Below are positions 24,056 to 34,943 of a stretch of DNA of 64,000 bases, in pieces. Numbering within the stretch: position 1 is the first letter of the stretch; every line of letters starts with the position of its first letter. The stretch is from Staphylospora marina (GTDB lineage Bacteria > Bacillota > Bacilli > Thermoactinomycetales > Thermoactinomycetaceae), in NCBI RefSeq assembly GCF_003856495.1, contig NZ_CP034118.1:2206182-2270181 (forward strand). Reading direction: 5' to 3'. The notes beneath the pieces are model-generated. The model saw only the letters and a list, made by a program, of their open reading frames with translations, made no database searches and was not told where the DNA came from. The translations under genes and the position numbers were made by a program.

Positions 24056-24861
24056 ATGCGGACAAACAGGGACGGCGATCACGGGCGAATGCCCGTTTTC
24101 GCCGGTATTGGCAGGGGGGATGGCCCCCTTTTCTCTTGGGAATGATCCTGCTCACGGTCTGGGAGACGGCCGTCCGGAAAGGCTGGGTGGAAGCATGGCT
24201 CCTGCCCGCTCCCTCGACGGTCGGGAAGGAATTCATCGCATCGGCGGAACGCATGTGGCCCGATCTTCTCTCCACCGCCACCGTCGCCCTGACGGGTCTC
24301 GCCGCCGGGGTGGCTGCCGGAGCGGTGTTCGCCTCGCTCCTTCATCTGTCCCGGCTGCTCCGCGCGGCACTCTACCCGCTCATCGTGCTGTCGCAAAACA
24401 TTCCGCTCATCGTTCTGGCTCCCCTGTTGGTGATGTGGATGGGATTCGGCGATGAACCGAAAGCGCTGATCGCCGCCCTGGTCTGCTTTTTTCCGGTCAC
24501 CGTGGCCGTGCTGGACGGATTCCGCCGCACGGATCCGGTGTTGATCTCATACATGCGAATGGCGGGCGCTTCCCGGTGGCAGCTCTTTTTCCTTTTGGAA
24601 TGGCCTTCCGCCCTGCCTTCCTTCTTTTCCGGAGCAAAACTGTCGGCCGCCTACAGCGTGATGGGCGCCGTCATCGCCGAGTGGCTCGGCGCCGAGCGGG
24701 GACTGGGCATGATCATGCAACTGGCCGCTTCCTCGTTCCGCACCGACCGGGTCTTCGTCGCCACCTTGTGGGTGATTCTGCTGAGCTTGCTGCTCTTCTT
24801 CGCCATGGGATGGCTGGAGCGTCTGGCCGTTCGGGGAAAAGCGGGAGGTGATGCAGGATGA
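24052..24861 (+). CDS. thiX: thiamine-precursor ABC transporter permease ThiX
   Basis: A 269-residue permease of the nitrate/taurine/ThiX branch of binding-protein-dependent transporters. About six hydrophobic helices are visible, and the ATPase-contact loop is YMRMAGASRWQLFFLLEWPSALP, with AAYSVMGAVIAEWLGAERGLG. It overlaps the preceding stop by ATGA and the thiZ start by four bases, so translation is tightly coupled. It forms the membrane channel for the ThiY substrate. Confidence 0.92.
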   Translation: MNADKQGRRSRANARFRRYWQGGWPPFLLGMILLTVWETAVRKGWVEAWLLPAPSTVGKEFIASAERMWPDLLSTATVALTGLAAGVAAGAVFASLLHLSRLLRAALYPLIVLSQNIPLIVLAPLLVMWMGFGDEPKALIAALVCFFPVTVAVLDGFRRTDPVLISYMRMAGASRWQLFFLLEWPSALPSFFSGAKLSAAYSVMGAVIAEWLGAERGLGMIMQLAASSFRTDRVFVATLWVILLSLLLFFAMGWLERLAVRGKAGGDAG

Positions 24862-25613
24862 AACTGGAAGTGAACAGCCTCTCCTTTTCCTACGGAAACG
24901 AACCGGTGATCCGCGATTTGTCGTTCGGCGTGAAGGAAGGAGAGTTCGTCGCCCTGATCGGTCCGTCCGGCAGCGGCAAGAGCACGCTGTTTCAACTGAT
25001 CGGCGGCCTCCTGAAGCCCGCCTCGGGCGACATCCGGCTGAACGGCCGACCGGTCACGGGCCCCCGCGGACACGTGGCCTACATGCCGCAGCAGCCCTCC
25101 CTGCTTCCCTGGCGAACGGTGGAGGCCAACGTCCGACTGGGCCAGCAGCTGGGAGGGGGCACGCCCGACCGGGAGGAGGTCAAACGGCTTCTCCGCGGAG
25201 CCGGACTGGAGGATGCCGCGGGCAAGTACCCGCATGAACTGAGCGGCGGCATGCAGCAGCGGGTGGCCTTCATCCGTGCGCTCGCCGGCCGGAAGGATCC
25301 TCTCCTGCTGGACGAGCCGTTCGGGGCCCTTGACGCGCTCACCCGTACCCGGATGCAGCAATGGCTGCTGTCGATGCTGCAAGCGGAACGCCGCACCGTG
25401 CTGTTCATCACTCACAGCATCGACGAAGCGCTGCTCCTGGCCGACCGCATCCTGGTCCTTTCGCACCGGCCCATGAGCCTGGTGCGGGAGATTTCCGTTC
25501 CGTTCCCCCGATCCGACCGGTTCCGGTTGCGCGGCAGCGCCGACTGGTTCGGGCTGCATCGGGAGATCGAAAACTTGCTCCTCCCGGAGCCGCCGGACAT
25601 GCCATCCCCTTGA
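24858..25613 (+). CDS. thiZ: thiamine-precursor ABC transporter ATPase ThiZ
   Basis: A 251-residue ABC ATPase. Walker A is GPSGSGKST, the Q-loop VAYMPQQPSLLPWRTV, the signature LSGGMQQRVAFIRAL, Walker B LLLDEPFGALDALTR, and the switch His is in ITHSIDEALLLAD. It is of the SsuB/ThiZ subgroup and overlaps thiX by ATGA. It powers uptake of the ThiY-bound precursor. The operon ends at a strong hairpin 75 bases downstream. Confidence 0.92.
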   Translation: MKLEVNSLSFSYGNEPVIRDLSFGVKEGEFVALIGPSGSGKSTLFQLIGGLLKPASGDIRLNGRPVTGPRGHVAYMPQQPSLLPWRTVEANVRLGQQLGGGTPDREEVKRLLRGAGLEDAAGKYPHELSGGMQQRVAFIRALAGRKDPLLLDEPFGALDALTRTRMQQWLLSMLQAERRTVLFITHSIDEALLLADRILVLSHRPMSLVREISVPFPRSDRFRLRGSADWFGLHREIENLLLPEPPDMPSP

Positions 25614-25687
25614 TGCGGACTCGCACTTCCCCGCATCCCACATTTGCAAGGGGTTTCCGGGGAAAACCGCATTTGGTTCCGAAACGA

Positions 25688-25726
25688 ACACCCCCCGCAT
25701 GGATGGGATCCATGTCCGGGGGGTGT
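25688..25726. terminator. bidirectional terminator between thiZ and the transglutaminase gene
   Basis: A long hairpin, ACACCCCCCG...CGGGGGGTGT, with an inner CATGGAT/ATCCATG stem. It lies between the convergent genes and is followed by CGACTTTTC on the plus strand. Confidence 0.75.
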
Positions 25727-25771
25727 CGACTTTTCTTCCGGTCATCCCGCTTCCGGGAAGAACGACTTCCT

Positions 25772-27475
25772 TCAGTACGAGACACCGGTTCGGTGATGGG
25801 TTTTCGCAAACTCTTCGGGGTCGGGGTCAAACCAGCGTTCGTCATATTTCTTTACGTAACGTCCCTCCGGAGTGATGTACCCCGAACCCCAGGTGGGATC
25901 CATGATGATCCATCTGCCGTCGGCATAGGCTTCCACCCAGGCATGCCTCTGGTCTCCCGCTTCCCCCTCCACGAACCGGGACGGGATGCCGGAAGCCCTC
26001 AGCAGAGCCAGCGTGAGAAACGCGTAATCCTGGCAGACGCCGGACTTGGTCCGGAGGGATTTCAAGGCGCTGTCGTCCCAGGCAAAGGTGTTGTTCCGGA
26101 ATTTGTCCATGTCATAGCTCATCGTTTGAGCCACGTACCGATAAATCGCCTTGGCCTTGGAACGGTTCCCTTTCACTCCCCGGGTGAGGGAAGCGGCCAG
26201 CTGTCGGATCTCCGGGTGATCCGACTCGATCCCCCTGGACGGGAGCAAGTGGCGCATGTCTTCCTTGACCGTGCTCTCCATGCGGAACCCGGCCACGGTG
26301 AAAAAGCGGAAGTAATCGCGGTTTTCCTTGGTGATTTCCGGAACGTACAGGGTGACTTCGTACGTGCCGGGTCCGAAGCGGAACCACACGTTTCCGTCAA
26401 AGCGGTGGTTGCGGATCGGAAGGAAGTAGGTCGCCTGATCGTTCCCCTTCTTGGTCTGCACGATCAGGTGGGTGGTCTGGGAGGCAAACTTGGCCTTCGG
26501 ATCCACCGTTCCCGCGATGTTCATCGTCATGCCGGCCACGTCTCCGCCCGCCGTCGGAGAGATGAGCCGGATGCCCCGTTCCTCGTACAGCCGGGTGTAG
26601 GAAATCGGCTCAAGCACGCGCTCCGACAAATTTTCGGCGTAGAGGGTGGCTCCTTCCACAAACGTCCCCTTCTGTTTTTCCTCGGGAACCATCACCTGCA
26701 CTTCATGTATTCCCCGGCCGTACAACAGGGGAATCCGTTCGTCAAACCGTCCGGCGCGAACGGGGATCACTTTTTTCCAGGATTGTCCGTCTTTTTTCAC
26801 CCGGACCAGGAGTTCCCGCCAGGACGAAGCGACGGTTCCCTTGATGCGAAGCTCTTTCCAACCGGAAACGAGACCCGTGGTCGGCTCCTCCAGTTTGAGT
26901 CCTCCGTTGACTCCGGAGACGGAGTACGCGATGTCCCGTCCTTGGGAAGAATCCGTGTTGACCGCTTCGAAGGTGGTCATCGGATAAAAATAGGAATCGT
27001 TTCCCTGCCCGGGCAGCCGGACCTCCACCCGGTACGTGCCGGCTCCCTGAAACAGGCGAATCTTCGATCCGAATGTCCCGTCATTCAGCGGGAGATAGTA
27101 ATCCATCCGGTCGGGAAGCGGATTGTCGGTCCGTCCCAACAACTGCACCCGGACCCAGACCAACTTCCGGGAAAGGTTGTGATGGTCGCCCACCGTTCCG
27201 GCGATTTCCAACGTTCCGTGTACCTCCACCCGTTTATCCTTGGGCGCGGACAACGACGCCTTCACCTTCTCGGCATACGGCTTCAGCACCGTTTTCGTCT
27301 GTGCGGTGTCTTTGTCTTTTGCCGAAAGGGAGCCGGGAATGGTCAGACCGGTCGTCTTTTCCCCGGGGGTTTTGCTCTCTTCAAGGATCGTCACGGCTTT
27401 TTCCCCGGCGAAGGCCAGCCCGGCGGCCGATGCCACCAGCAACATGGATCCCGCCAGTATCCATTTCCATTTCAT
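25772..27475 (-). CDS. secreted transglutaminase-like protein with three repeated beta modules
   Basis: A 567-residue protein with a signal peptide (WILAGSMLLVASAAGLAFA, cut before GEK). Three related modules of about 110 residues follow, each with a YYLP/YFLP-type strand, a F/RLF..G..GTYEV-like strand and a closing FxxV segment. The C-terminal transglutaminase-like core has SGVCQDYA (Cys near 482), QRHAWVEAY (His near 511) and IIMDPTWGSGY (Asp), giving an intact Cys-His-Asp triad. It could be an extracellular protease or cross-linking enzyme. ATG 27475 has only a weak AAAGG ribosome site; the 17 codons before it do not look like a protein. Confidence 0.78.
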   Translation of the reverse strand: MKWKWILAGSMLLVASAAGLAFAGEKAVTILEESKTPGEKTTGLTIPGSLSAKDKDTAQTKTVLKPYAEKVKASLSAPKDKRVEVHGTLEIAGTVGDHHNLSRKLVWVRVQLLGRTDNPLPDRMDYYLPLNDGTFGSKIRLFQGAGTYRVEVRLPGQGNDSYFYPMTTFEAVNTDSSQGRDIAYSVSGVNGGLKLEEPTTGLVSGWKELRIKGTVASSWRELLVRVKKDGQSWKKVIPVRAGRFDERIPLLYGRGIHEVQVMVPEEKQKGTFVEGATLYAENLSERVLEPISYTRLYEERGIRLISPTAGGDVAGMTMNIAGTVDPKAKFASQTTHLIVQTKKGNDQATYFLPIRNHRFDGNVWFRFGPGTYEVTLYVPEITKENRDYFRFFTVAGFRMESTVKEDMRHLLPSRGIESDHPEIRQLAASLTRGVKGNRSKAKAIYRYVAQTMSYDMDKFRNNTFAWDDSALKSLRTKSGVCQDYAFLTLALLRASGIPSRFVEGEAGDQRHAWVEAYADGRWIIMDPTWGSGYITPEGRYVKKYDERWFDPDPEEFAKTHHRTGVSY

Positions 27476-27578
27476 GTGCAATCCGGCCTTTCGTGTCAAA
27501 GCTTCATCGCCTGCCGAAAAATACAATTTTTTCTACTTTTGGACATATCGACCACAAAATCCTTTTTTCACAAAGAAA

Positions 27579-27602
27579 CCCCCTGCCCAACCGGGCAAGG
27601 GG
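27579..27602 (-). terminator. probable terminator of the pcrA-ligA unit
   Basis: An imperfect hairpin (CCCCCTGCCC / GGGCAAGGGG) about 50 bases after ligA. It is followed on the minus strand by a T-rich stretch (TTTCTTT). Confidence 0.5.
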
Positions 27603-27650
27603 TGGATGATGCGGCCTGCAGCCTGCAGGCTTTCGCTTTGAAGAAAGGGC

Positions 27651-29693
<2,043 letters not shown>

Positions 29694-31895
29694 TCACGCC
29701 TTTTGGATCGGGGCATACTTGGCCAGCAACTTCTTGACGCCGGTCGGGCTGGGAAACGCGATGACCAACTCCATGTTCTCTCCTTCGCCTTGCGTCTGCA
29801 CCACCGTTCCGATGCCCCACTTTCCGTGTCGGACCCGGTCGCCCGCTTTCCAACCGAATTCGGTGTTTTCCGTCCGGACCGCCGTACGGGCCGTCCGTCC
29901 GGCAAACGGAGCTTCCTGCCGTCTTTCCGCCGCTCCCGTCCGCTCCAGCACGCCGGGCGGCAACTCCTGCAGGAACCTGGACGGCGGATTCATGCCGGTC
30001 TGCCCGAAGATGGTGCGCGTGCGTGCGTAAGACAGGTGCAGTTCCCGTTCCGCCCGGGTGATGCCCACATATGCGAGCCGCCGCTCTTCCTCCAGTTCCG
30101 ACTCGTCGTCCAGGGTGCGGCTGTGCGGGAAAATCCCTTCCTCCATGCCGATGAGGAACACCACGGGAAATTCCAGCCCCTTGGCACTGTGCAGGGTCAT
30201 CAAAGCCACGGCATCCCCGGGTTTGTCCGTACCGGCCGGCTCGTCCAGCATGTCGATGTCGGCGATCAGGGCCAGGTCGGTGAGGAACGCCACCAGCGAC
30301 TTGTCGTCGCTCCGCTTTTCGAATTCCTGGGCCACGGAAATCAGCTCATCGATGTTCTCCAGCCGGCTCTCGGCCTCGATCGTGTTTTCTTTCTTCAGCT
30401 CCTCGCGGTAACCGCTTCTCGCCAGCACTTCTTCCGTCAGTTCCGACGCGGACAGATACTCGATCATGTTGTGCAGTTCACGGATCAGGCGAACAAATCC
30501 GGCGAGGGCCGTTTCCGCCCGTTTGCCGAGACCGATCTCTTCCAGCTCCAGAAGGGCTCCGAACAGGGAAAGCCCGTGTTCCTGCGCATACCGGGAGATC
30601 TTGTCCATCGTGGCCGCACCGATTCCCCGTTTGGGCACGTTGATCACCCGCCCCAGGCTGAGATCGTCGTGCGGATTGACGATCAGGCGCAGGTAAGCCA
30701 GCACGTCCTTGATCTCCTTGCGCTCGTAGAACTTGATGCCCCCCACGACGGTGTAGGGAATGCCGCTCTTCAGCATCACGTCCTCGATCACGCGCGACTG
30801 GGCGTTGGTCCGGTAAAGCACGGCAAAATCCTTGTAACTCCGTCCTTCGCGAACGCCGTCGAGAATGTGCTCCGCCACGTAGTGCGCTTCCTCGATCTCA
30901 CTGCCCGCCTCGAACAAACGGATCGGCGATCCTTCTTCGTTTTCCGTCCAAAGATTCTTCGGCTTCCGCTCCGTGTTGTGTGCAATGAGATGGTTGGCAG
31001 CCTCAAGAATCCGCTTGGTGGAACGGTAGTTTTGTTCCAGTTTGATCACTTCGGCATCGGGCCAGTCCTTCTCGAAGTTGAGAATGTTGGAGATGTCGGC
31101 GCCGCGGAACCGGTAAATCGACTGGTCCGAATCCCCCACCACGCAGATGTTGCGGTGCTTTTCCGCCAGCGTGCGGATCAGCGCGTACTGGGCGTGGTTG
31201 GTGTCCTGGTACTCATCCACGTGGATGTATTGGAATTTCCGCTGGTAATAATCCTTCACTTCCGGAGCGACGTCAAACAGGCGAATCGTTTCCACCAGCA
31301 GGTCATCGAAATCGAGCGACTCGTTGGCATGCAGTTTTTGCTGATATTTCTCGTACACGTCCGCGGCCACTTCCTCCAACAGGTTGCGGGCGCGCATCCT
31401 CATCGCCGAAGGACCGGCCAGCACGTTCTTGGCCGCGCTGATCCTTCCCAGAATCGCTCTCGGTTCGAACTTTTTCGGGTCCAGGTTTTCCTCTTTCAGG
31501 ATTTGTTTGATCACCGTGAGCTGGTCGGAGGTGTCCAAAATCGTGAAATTGCGGGACCGGCCCATCCGGTCGATGTCCCGCCGCAGGATGCGCACGCACA
31601 TGGAGTGGAACGTCGAAATCCAGATTTCCTCCGCTTGCGGTCCGACGAGACGGATGATCCGTTCCTTCATCTCACGGGCCGCTTTGTTCGTGAACGTGAT
31701 GGCCAGGATATTCCAGGGATGAATGCCCTTCTCCGCGAGCAGATACGCCACCCGGTGCGTCAACACCCGTGTCTTGCCGCTTCCGGCGCCCGCCAGGATT
31801 TGCACCGGGCCTTCCGTGTGCAGAACCGCCCGCCGTTGCATCGGATTGAGTCCGGCGATCAGTTGTTCCGCCGGTTTTGCCGGTTGATTCAGCAT
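29694..31895 (-). CDS. pcrA: ATP-dependent DNA helicase PcrA (UvrD/Rep family)
   Basis: A 733-residue superfamily 1A helicase. The Q-motif region is [15 protein letters not shown], Walker [21 protein letters not shown] motif [16 protein letters not shown] motif III, and [18 protein letters not shown] motif V. Motif VI is [18 protein letters not shown]. The C-terminal Tudor-like part ([16 protein letters not shown]) binds RNA polymerase in homologues. PcrA is essential in Gram-positives for repair and for clearing replication conflicts. ATG 31895 follows AAAGGGTG by seven bases; GTG 31904 overlaps that site. Confidence 0.96.
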   Translation of the reverse strand: MLNQPAKPAEQLIAGLNPMQRRAVLHTEGPVQILAGAGSGKTRVLTHRVAYLLAEKGIHPWNILAITFTNKAAREMKERIIRLVGPQAEEIWISTFHSMCVRILRRDIDRMGRSRNFTILDTSDQLTVIKQILKEENLDPKKFEPRAILGRISAAKNVLAGPSAMRMRARNLLEEVAADVYEKYQQKLHANESLDFDDLLVETIRLFDVAPEVKDYYQRKFQYIHVDEYQDTNHAQYALIRTLAEKHRNICVVGDSDQSIYRFRGADISNILNFEKDWPDAEVIKLEQNYRSTKRILEAANHLIAHNTERKPKNLWTENEEGSPIRLFEAGSEIEEAHYVAEHILDGVREGRSYKDFAVLYRTNAQSRVIEDVMLKSGIPYTVVGGIKFYERKEIKDVLAYLRLIVNPHDDLSLGRVINVPKRGIGAATMDKISRYAQEHGLSLFGALLELEEIGLGKRAETALAGFVRLIRELHNMIEYLSASELTEEVLARSGYREELKKENTIEAESRLENIDELISVAQEFEKRSDDKSLVAFLTDLALIADIDMLDEPAGTDKPGDAVALMTLHSAKGLEFPVVFLIGMEEGIFPHSRTLDDESELEEERRLAYVGITRAERELHLSYARTRTIFGQTGMNPPSRFLQELPPGVLERTGAAERRQEAPFAGRTARTAVRTENTEFGWKAGDRVRHGKWGIGTVVQTQGEGENMELVIAFPSPTGVKKLLAKYAPIQKA

Positions 31896-32012
31896 GTCCG
31901 TCACCCTTTCCCGTCAACATGTAATCCGTCCCCTTTTTCCAGCACCGGGACTCCCGAAGCCCGGCGGACGCGATTTCCCGCTCCGTTTCCGCCATTTGCC
32001 GGTCCTGCCCCG

Positions 32013-32720
32013 CTACTTCCGACGGGTCTCTTTCACCCATCCGACGGTTCGCACCGCTTCCTCCGGCCGCGCATACACGAGGTTGCCCACCACCACGGTG
32101 TCCGCCAGCGCGGCCATCTCCCTCGCCCGCCGTTCATCCGTGATTCCCCCGCCGTAAAACAACCTGGCATCCGAAAGCGACCTTCGGGCTTCCCTCACCC
32201 ATTCGGGGTCACCGTAACGGCCGCTGTACTCCACATACAGCACCGGCCAGCGGAACAGCCGGTCCACCAGCCGCGCGTAAGCAGACGCCCCTTCCGGCGG
32301 AATGTCCGTCCGCGCCCGGGTCAGACGGCCCACCTTGGAATCCGGATTGAGCACCACGTAGGCCAACAGGAGCAGGCGATTCCACGGGATCAGATCTCCG
32401 TACCGGCCGATCGCATCCAGGTGTTCCCCGATGATCCATCCCGGGTCGCCCGCGTTCAGCACGGAGGGGATCAGCCACCCGTCAAAACCGGGAACCACCG
32501 CCGACGCGTCCGACACTTCCTGCACCACGGTGACCGGTTGTTCGGCGCGGATCCTCGAAAGCAGTTGCCAGGTGTTTTCAAAGGTGACTCCGTCCGTCCC
32601 GCCCACGATGATCGCATCCGTTCCCGACCGGATGATCATGCGAAGCGCTTCATCCGACAGGGGACGGGCGGGATCCAGTTTGAACACATGCCGCCAACCG
32701 GCCGCCAGCTCTCTGAGCAT
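32013..32720 (-). CDS. pcrB: heptaprenylglyceryl phosphate synthase PcrB
   Basis: A 235-residue TIM-barrel enzyme of the PcrB/GGGP synthase family. It joins heptaprenyl diphosphate to sn-glycerol-1-phosphate to make an archaeal-type ether lipid in Bacillales. Motifs are KLDPARPLSDEAL, SGTDAIIVGGTDGVT, YVEYSGRYGD (substrate site) and LFYGGGITDERRA with VVGNLVYA near the phosphate site. It lies upstream of pcrA, as in B. subtilis, with about 115 bases between. ATG 32720 has GGAGGG at a rather long distance (about 11 bases). Confidence 0.94.
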   Translation of the reverse strand: MLRELAAGWRHVFKLDPARPLSDEALRMIIRSGTDAIIVGGTDGVTFENTWQLLSRIRAEQPVTVVQEVSDASAVVPGFDGWLIPSVLNAGDPGWIIGEHLDAIGRYGDLIPWNRLLLLAYVVLNPDSKVGRLTRARTDIPPEGASAYARLVDRLFRWPVLYVEYSGRYGDPEWVREARRSLSDARLFYGGGITDERRAREMAALADTVVVGNLVYARPEEAVRTVGWVKETRRK

Positions 32721-32761
32721 CGGTTTGTCGTCCCTCCGAACCTTGGAAAAACTGCAATCCC

Positions 32762-32791
32762 ATTATATCACCGAAAACACGTTCGCCACAA
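32762..32791 (-). promoter_or_regulatory. promoter of the pcrB-pcrA-ligA unit
   Basis: On the minus strand, TTGTGG (32786-32791), an 18-base spacer and a perfect TATAAT (32762-32767), about 40 bases before the pcrB start and just after the yerC terminator. Confidence 0.7.
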
Positions 32792-32797
32792 AAGAAA

Positions 32798-32820
32798 ACT
32801 CCGCATCAGGGTTGCGGAGT
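32798..32820 (-). terminator. terminator of yerC
   Basis: An 8-bp stem ACTCCGCA / TGCGGAGT with a 7-base loop, followed on the minus strand by TTTCTTTT. It separates yerC from pcrB. Confidence 0.75.
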
Positions 32821-32851
32821 GTGAATGCCTGTTCGCCGGACACGGACGGCA

Positions 32852-33163
32852 TTACGATGCGGAGTCGCCGTTGTCATGGCCGAGCCTCTCCAGGACCAGT
32901 TTGTAGCCGTCCGTTCCGTAATGCAGGCAACGCTTGACGCGTGAAATGGTGGCCGTGCTGGCGCCGGTTTCCGATTCGATCTGGTTGTAGGTCGAACCGT
33001 CCATCAGCATGCGGGCCACTTCGAGGCGCTGTGCCATCGATTTGATTTCCCCGACGGTGCACAGGTCGTCAAAAAAACGGTAACATTCCTCGATCGTATT
33101 GAGCTTCAGGATGGCGGAAAAGAGTTGCTCCACTTCCCGCCGGTTGAGTTTGTCCAATTGCAT
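32852..33163 (-). CDS. yerC: YerC/YecD family TrpR-like DNA-binding protein
   Basis: A 103-residue protein of the TrpR-related YerC/YecD family. Near the C-terminus is a helix-turn-helix: EVARMLMDGSTYNQIESETG then ASTATISRVKRCLHYG. The N-terminal half (YRFFDDLCTVGEIKSMAQRL) is also typical. The family is conserved in Firmicutes, and its regulon is not well defined. ATG 33163 follows GAGGAGG. As in B. subtilis it lies just upstream of pcrB, but here with its own terminator. A Spo0A-box-like site lies 56 bases upstream. Confidence 0.92.
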   Translation of the reverse strand: MQLDKLNRREVEQLFSAILKLNTIEECYRFFDDLCTVGEIKSMAQRLEVARMLMDGSTYNQIESETGASTATISRVKRCLHYGTDGYKLVLERLGHDNGDSAS

Positions 33164-33438
33164 CCGTCCATCCTCCTCGTGGAAGGAAAAACCCTTTCAT
33201 CCTTTAACGCTGCACATTTTCGACAGAAAACATTTCAGATCCTGTCCCATTTGCCAAGATGATTCCACATCTTATTGTAATCCCCGTGAGGATTCCTTCA
33301 ATGATCATTCTTTTCCACGGTGAAGCAAAAAACAATCATCGCGCATCCGCCCAACAGCGACGATTCGCCCCCTATTATAACGGATCCCCCGTCTTTTCGC
33401 ATGTCCGGGGCGGCCCGAATCAGGCGGACAACTTCCGT
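33164..33438. other. intergenic region between divergent yerC and cyclophilin genes
   Basis: About 275 bases without a gene. TTCGACA at 33219-33225 (TGTCGAA on the minus strand) matches the Spo0A-box core, 56 bases from the yerC start. The rest shows stop codons in all frames and no RNA gene that I can recognise. Confidence 0.4.
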
Positions 33439-33468
33439 TTGAACCGCGAAGTTCCCGTCTGATATGAT
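33439..33468 (+). promoter_or_regulatory. promoter of the cyclophilin gene
   Basis: TTGAAC (33439-33444), an 18-base spacer and TATGAT (33463-33468), 35 bases before the start codon. Confidence 0.65.
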
Positions 33469-33502
33469 GGGAAGAGCATGTCCTTGGAGAGGAGAGACGC
33501 AC

Positions 33503-33940
33503 ATGGCCATCAAAGGAAGCATCGAACTGGAAAACGGCGGCAAGATCCTGATCGACTTTTTCCCCGAAGCGGCTCCCGTGACGGTGGAAAATTTCCGCAA
33601 GCTGGCAACCCAGGGATTCTACAACGGCTTGATCTTCCACCGCGTCATTCCCGGATTCGTCAGCCAAGGCGGCTGTCCGCACGGGCTGGGCACGGGAGAT
33701 GCCGGATACACCATTCCGTGCGAAACCGAAGGAAATCCGCACAAACACGTGCCGGGTGCGGTTTCGATGGCGCATCGCGGCCCGAACACCGGCTCTTGCC
33801 AATTTTTCATCGTGCATGAACCCCAACCCCATCTGGACGGTGTCCACACGGTGTTCGGCCAGGTGACCGAAGGCTTGGAACACGTCCTGAACATGAAGCC
33901 GGGATGTGTCATGAAAGAAGTGAAAGTCTGGGAAGAGTGA
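33503..33940 (+). CDS. ppiB: cyclophilin-type peptidyl-prolyl cis-trans isomerase
   Basis: A 145-residue cytoplasmic cyclophilin. Conserved active-site blocks are [41 protein letters not shown] and [11 protein letters not shown]. These include the catalytic Arg in FHRV and the hydrophobic pocket. The enzyme speeds isomerisation of proline peptide bonds during folding. It is close to B. subtilis PpiB in length. ATG 33503 follows GGAGAGGAG; the 13 in-frame codons before it overlap the promoter. Confidence 0.93.
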   Translation: MAIKGSIELENGGKILIDFFPEAAPVTVENFRKLATQGFYNGLIFHRVIPGFVSQGGCPHGLGTGDAGYTIPCETEGNPHKHVPGAVSMAHRGPNTGSCQFFIVHEPQPHLDGVHTVFGQVTEGLEHVLNMKPGCVMKEVKVWEE

Positions 33941-33946
33941 TGAAAA

Positions 33947-33984
33947 AAAGACTGCTGTCCGTTCTTTTTCGGGCAGCAGTCTTT
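33947..33984. terminator. bidirectional terminator between cyclophilin and amidase genes
   Basis: An 11-bp perfect stem AAAGACTGCTG / CAGCAGTCTTT, with T-rich flanks in both directions, between convergent genes. Confidence 0.88.
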
Positions 33985-34002
33985 CGTTTGCAAGCACGCA
34001 TG

Positions 34003-34590
34003 TCACACACTCGCCTCTTCCCTTTTCCGGCATTGGTAGATATGGGCGATGCCGTCGGCAATGCATTCCGCATATTGCTCCAAAAACGCCTCATCAGACA
34101 AAATTCCCTGTTCCCGTTCCCGGGTCAACCACAGAGACGCCAGGGCGATGGCCGGCATTCGGGCCCGTCTCAGTTCGGGCAATTGCCCGCACTCGGTTTC
34201 TGTGTCATTCTTTTTCCCGAGATCACACACACCGTATTTCCTCAGGAAAGAAGCCACCCTGTTGTGAAGCCAACACTGGATTCGCCTTGTCTCGGATCCG
34301 GCGATCACGCTCACATACGTGGCAAAGCCGGATCGTCCGGGACGATCGGAAAAATGGGTATGCAGACTGATGAACAGGTCCGCATTGCGGTCGTTGGCGT
34401 GACGACCGCGCTCTTCCGGGGTCACGTCCGCGTCGCGGGAGCGGGTCATGGTCACCCGGATCCCCTCGTAATTCAACAACTTGCGTCTCAAACGAAACGC
34501 CAGATCCAGGCAAACGTCCTTTTCGGTCAAATATTGCCCGACCGCACCGGTGTCGGACCCGCCGTGTCCCGGATCCAGACAGATCAGCAT
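34003..34590 (-). CDS. N-acetylmuramoyl-L-alanine amidase homologue lacking the catalytic glutamate
   Basis: A 195-residue Amidase_3 domain. The zinc-ligand motifs are present: DPGHGG, LTEKDV and SLHTHF. However, the second glutamate block (VLVExGFLSN in active enzymes) reads PAIALASLWLTRERE, so the catalytic Glu is replaced by Ala. There is also no signal peptide; the protein starts MLICLDPGHGG, so it is cytoplasmic unless released by lysis, as with CwlC-type spore mother-cell enzymes. It could be an inactive binding protein or use another residue. ATG 34590 follows GAGGTG. Confidence 0.8.
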   Translation of the reverse strand: MLICLDPGHGGSDTGAVGQYLTEKDVCLDLAFRLRRKLLNYEGIRVTMTRSRDADVTPEERGRHANDRNADLFISLHTHFSDRPGRSGFATYVSVIAGSETRRIQCWLHNRVASFLRKYGVCDLGKKNDTETECGQLPELRRARMPAIALASLWLTREREQGILSDEAFLEQYAECIADGIAHIYQCRKREEASV

Positions 34591-34887
34591 GGAGATGTCA
34601 CCTCGCGCGTCTCATGATGGCAAACCAGACGGATCGAGACAATGATTCCTGTTTTCAGCGTTTCCCGTCAATCACTATACCAAAACCTTCGGTGAGGAAA
34701 AAGGGAGATCCCGTGACATCGCACCAAACAGTTTCCGACATTGTTATTTGCCGTCAAGGGACTTCTTCCTTCCGACACAATGCCCATTTCCGCTCCTCCT
34801 TCCGCATGCAGGGGAATTCTTCCTTCCCGCGATGAACCTCCCACTTACTGGTTACCCTTCTTTCGCTTGTCCAAAAGTCATTTGCAC
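34591..34887. other. intergenic region between amidase and nitroreductase genes
   Basis: About 300 bases. A minus-strand extended -10 (TTGGTATAGT, 34674-34683), about 85 bases before the amidase start, is the only clear signal. I see no gene or structured RNA. Confidence 0.4.
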
Positions 34888-34919
34888 AAAAAATCGGCCG
34901 CCCATTTTTCGGGCGGCCG
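34888..34919 (-). terminator. terminator of the nitroreductase gene
   Basis: A 9-bp stem CGGCCGCCC / GGGCGGCCG, followed on the minus strand by ATTTTTTG. Confidence 0.85.
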
Positions 34920-34943
34920 CCACCTGCACAACTGCCGGATCGC

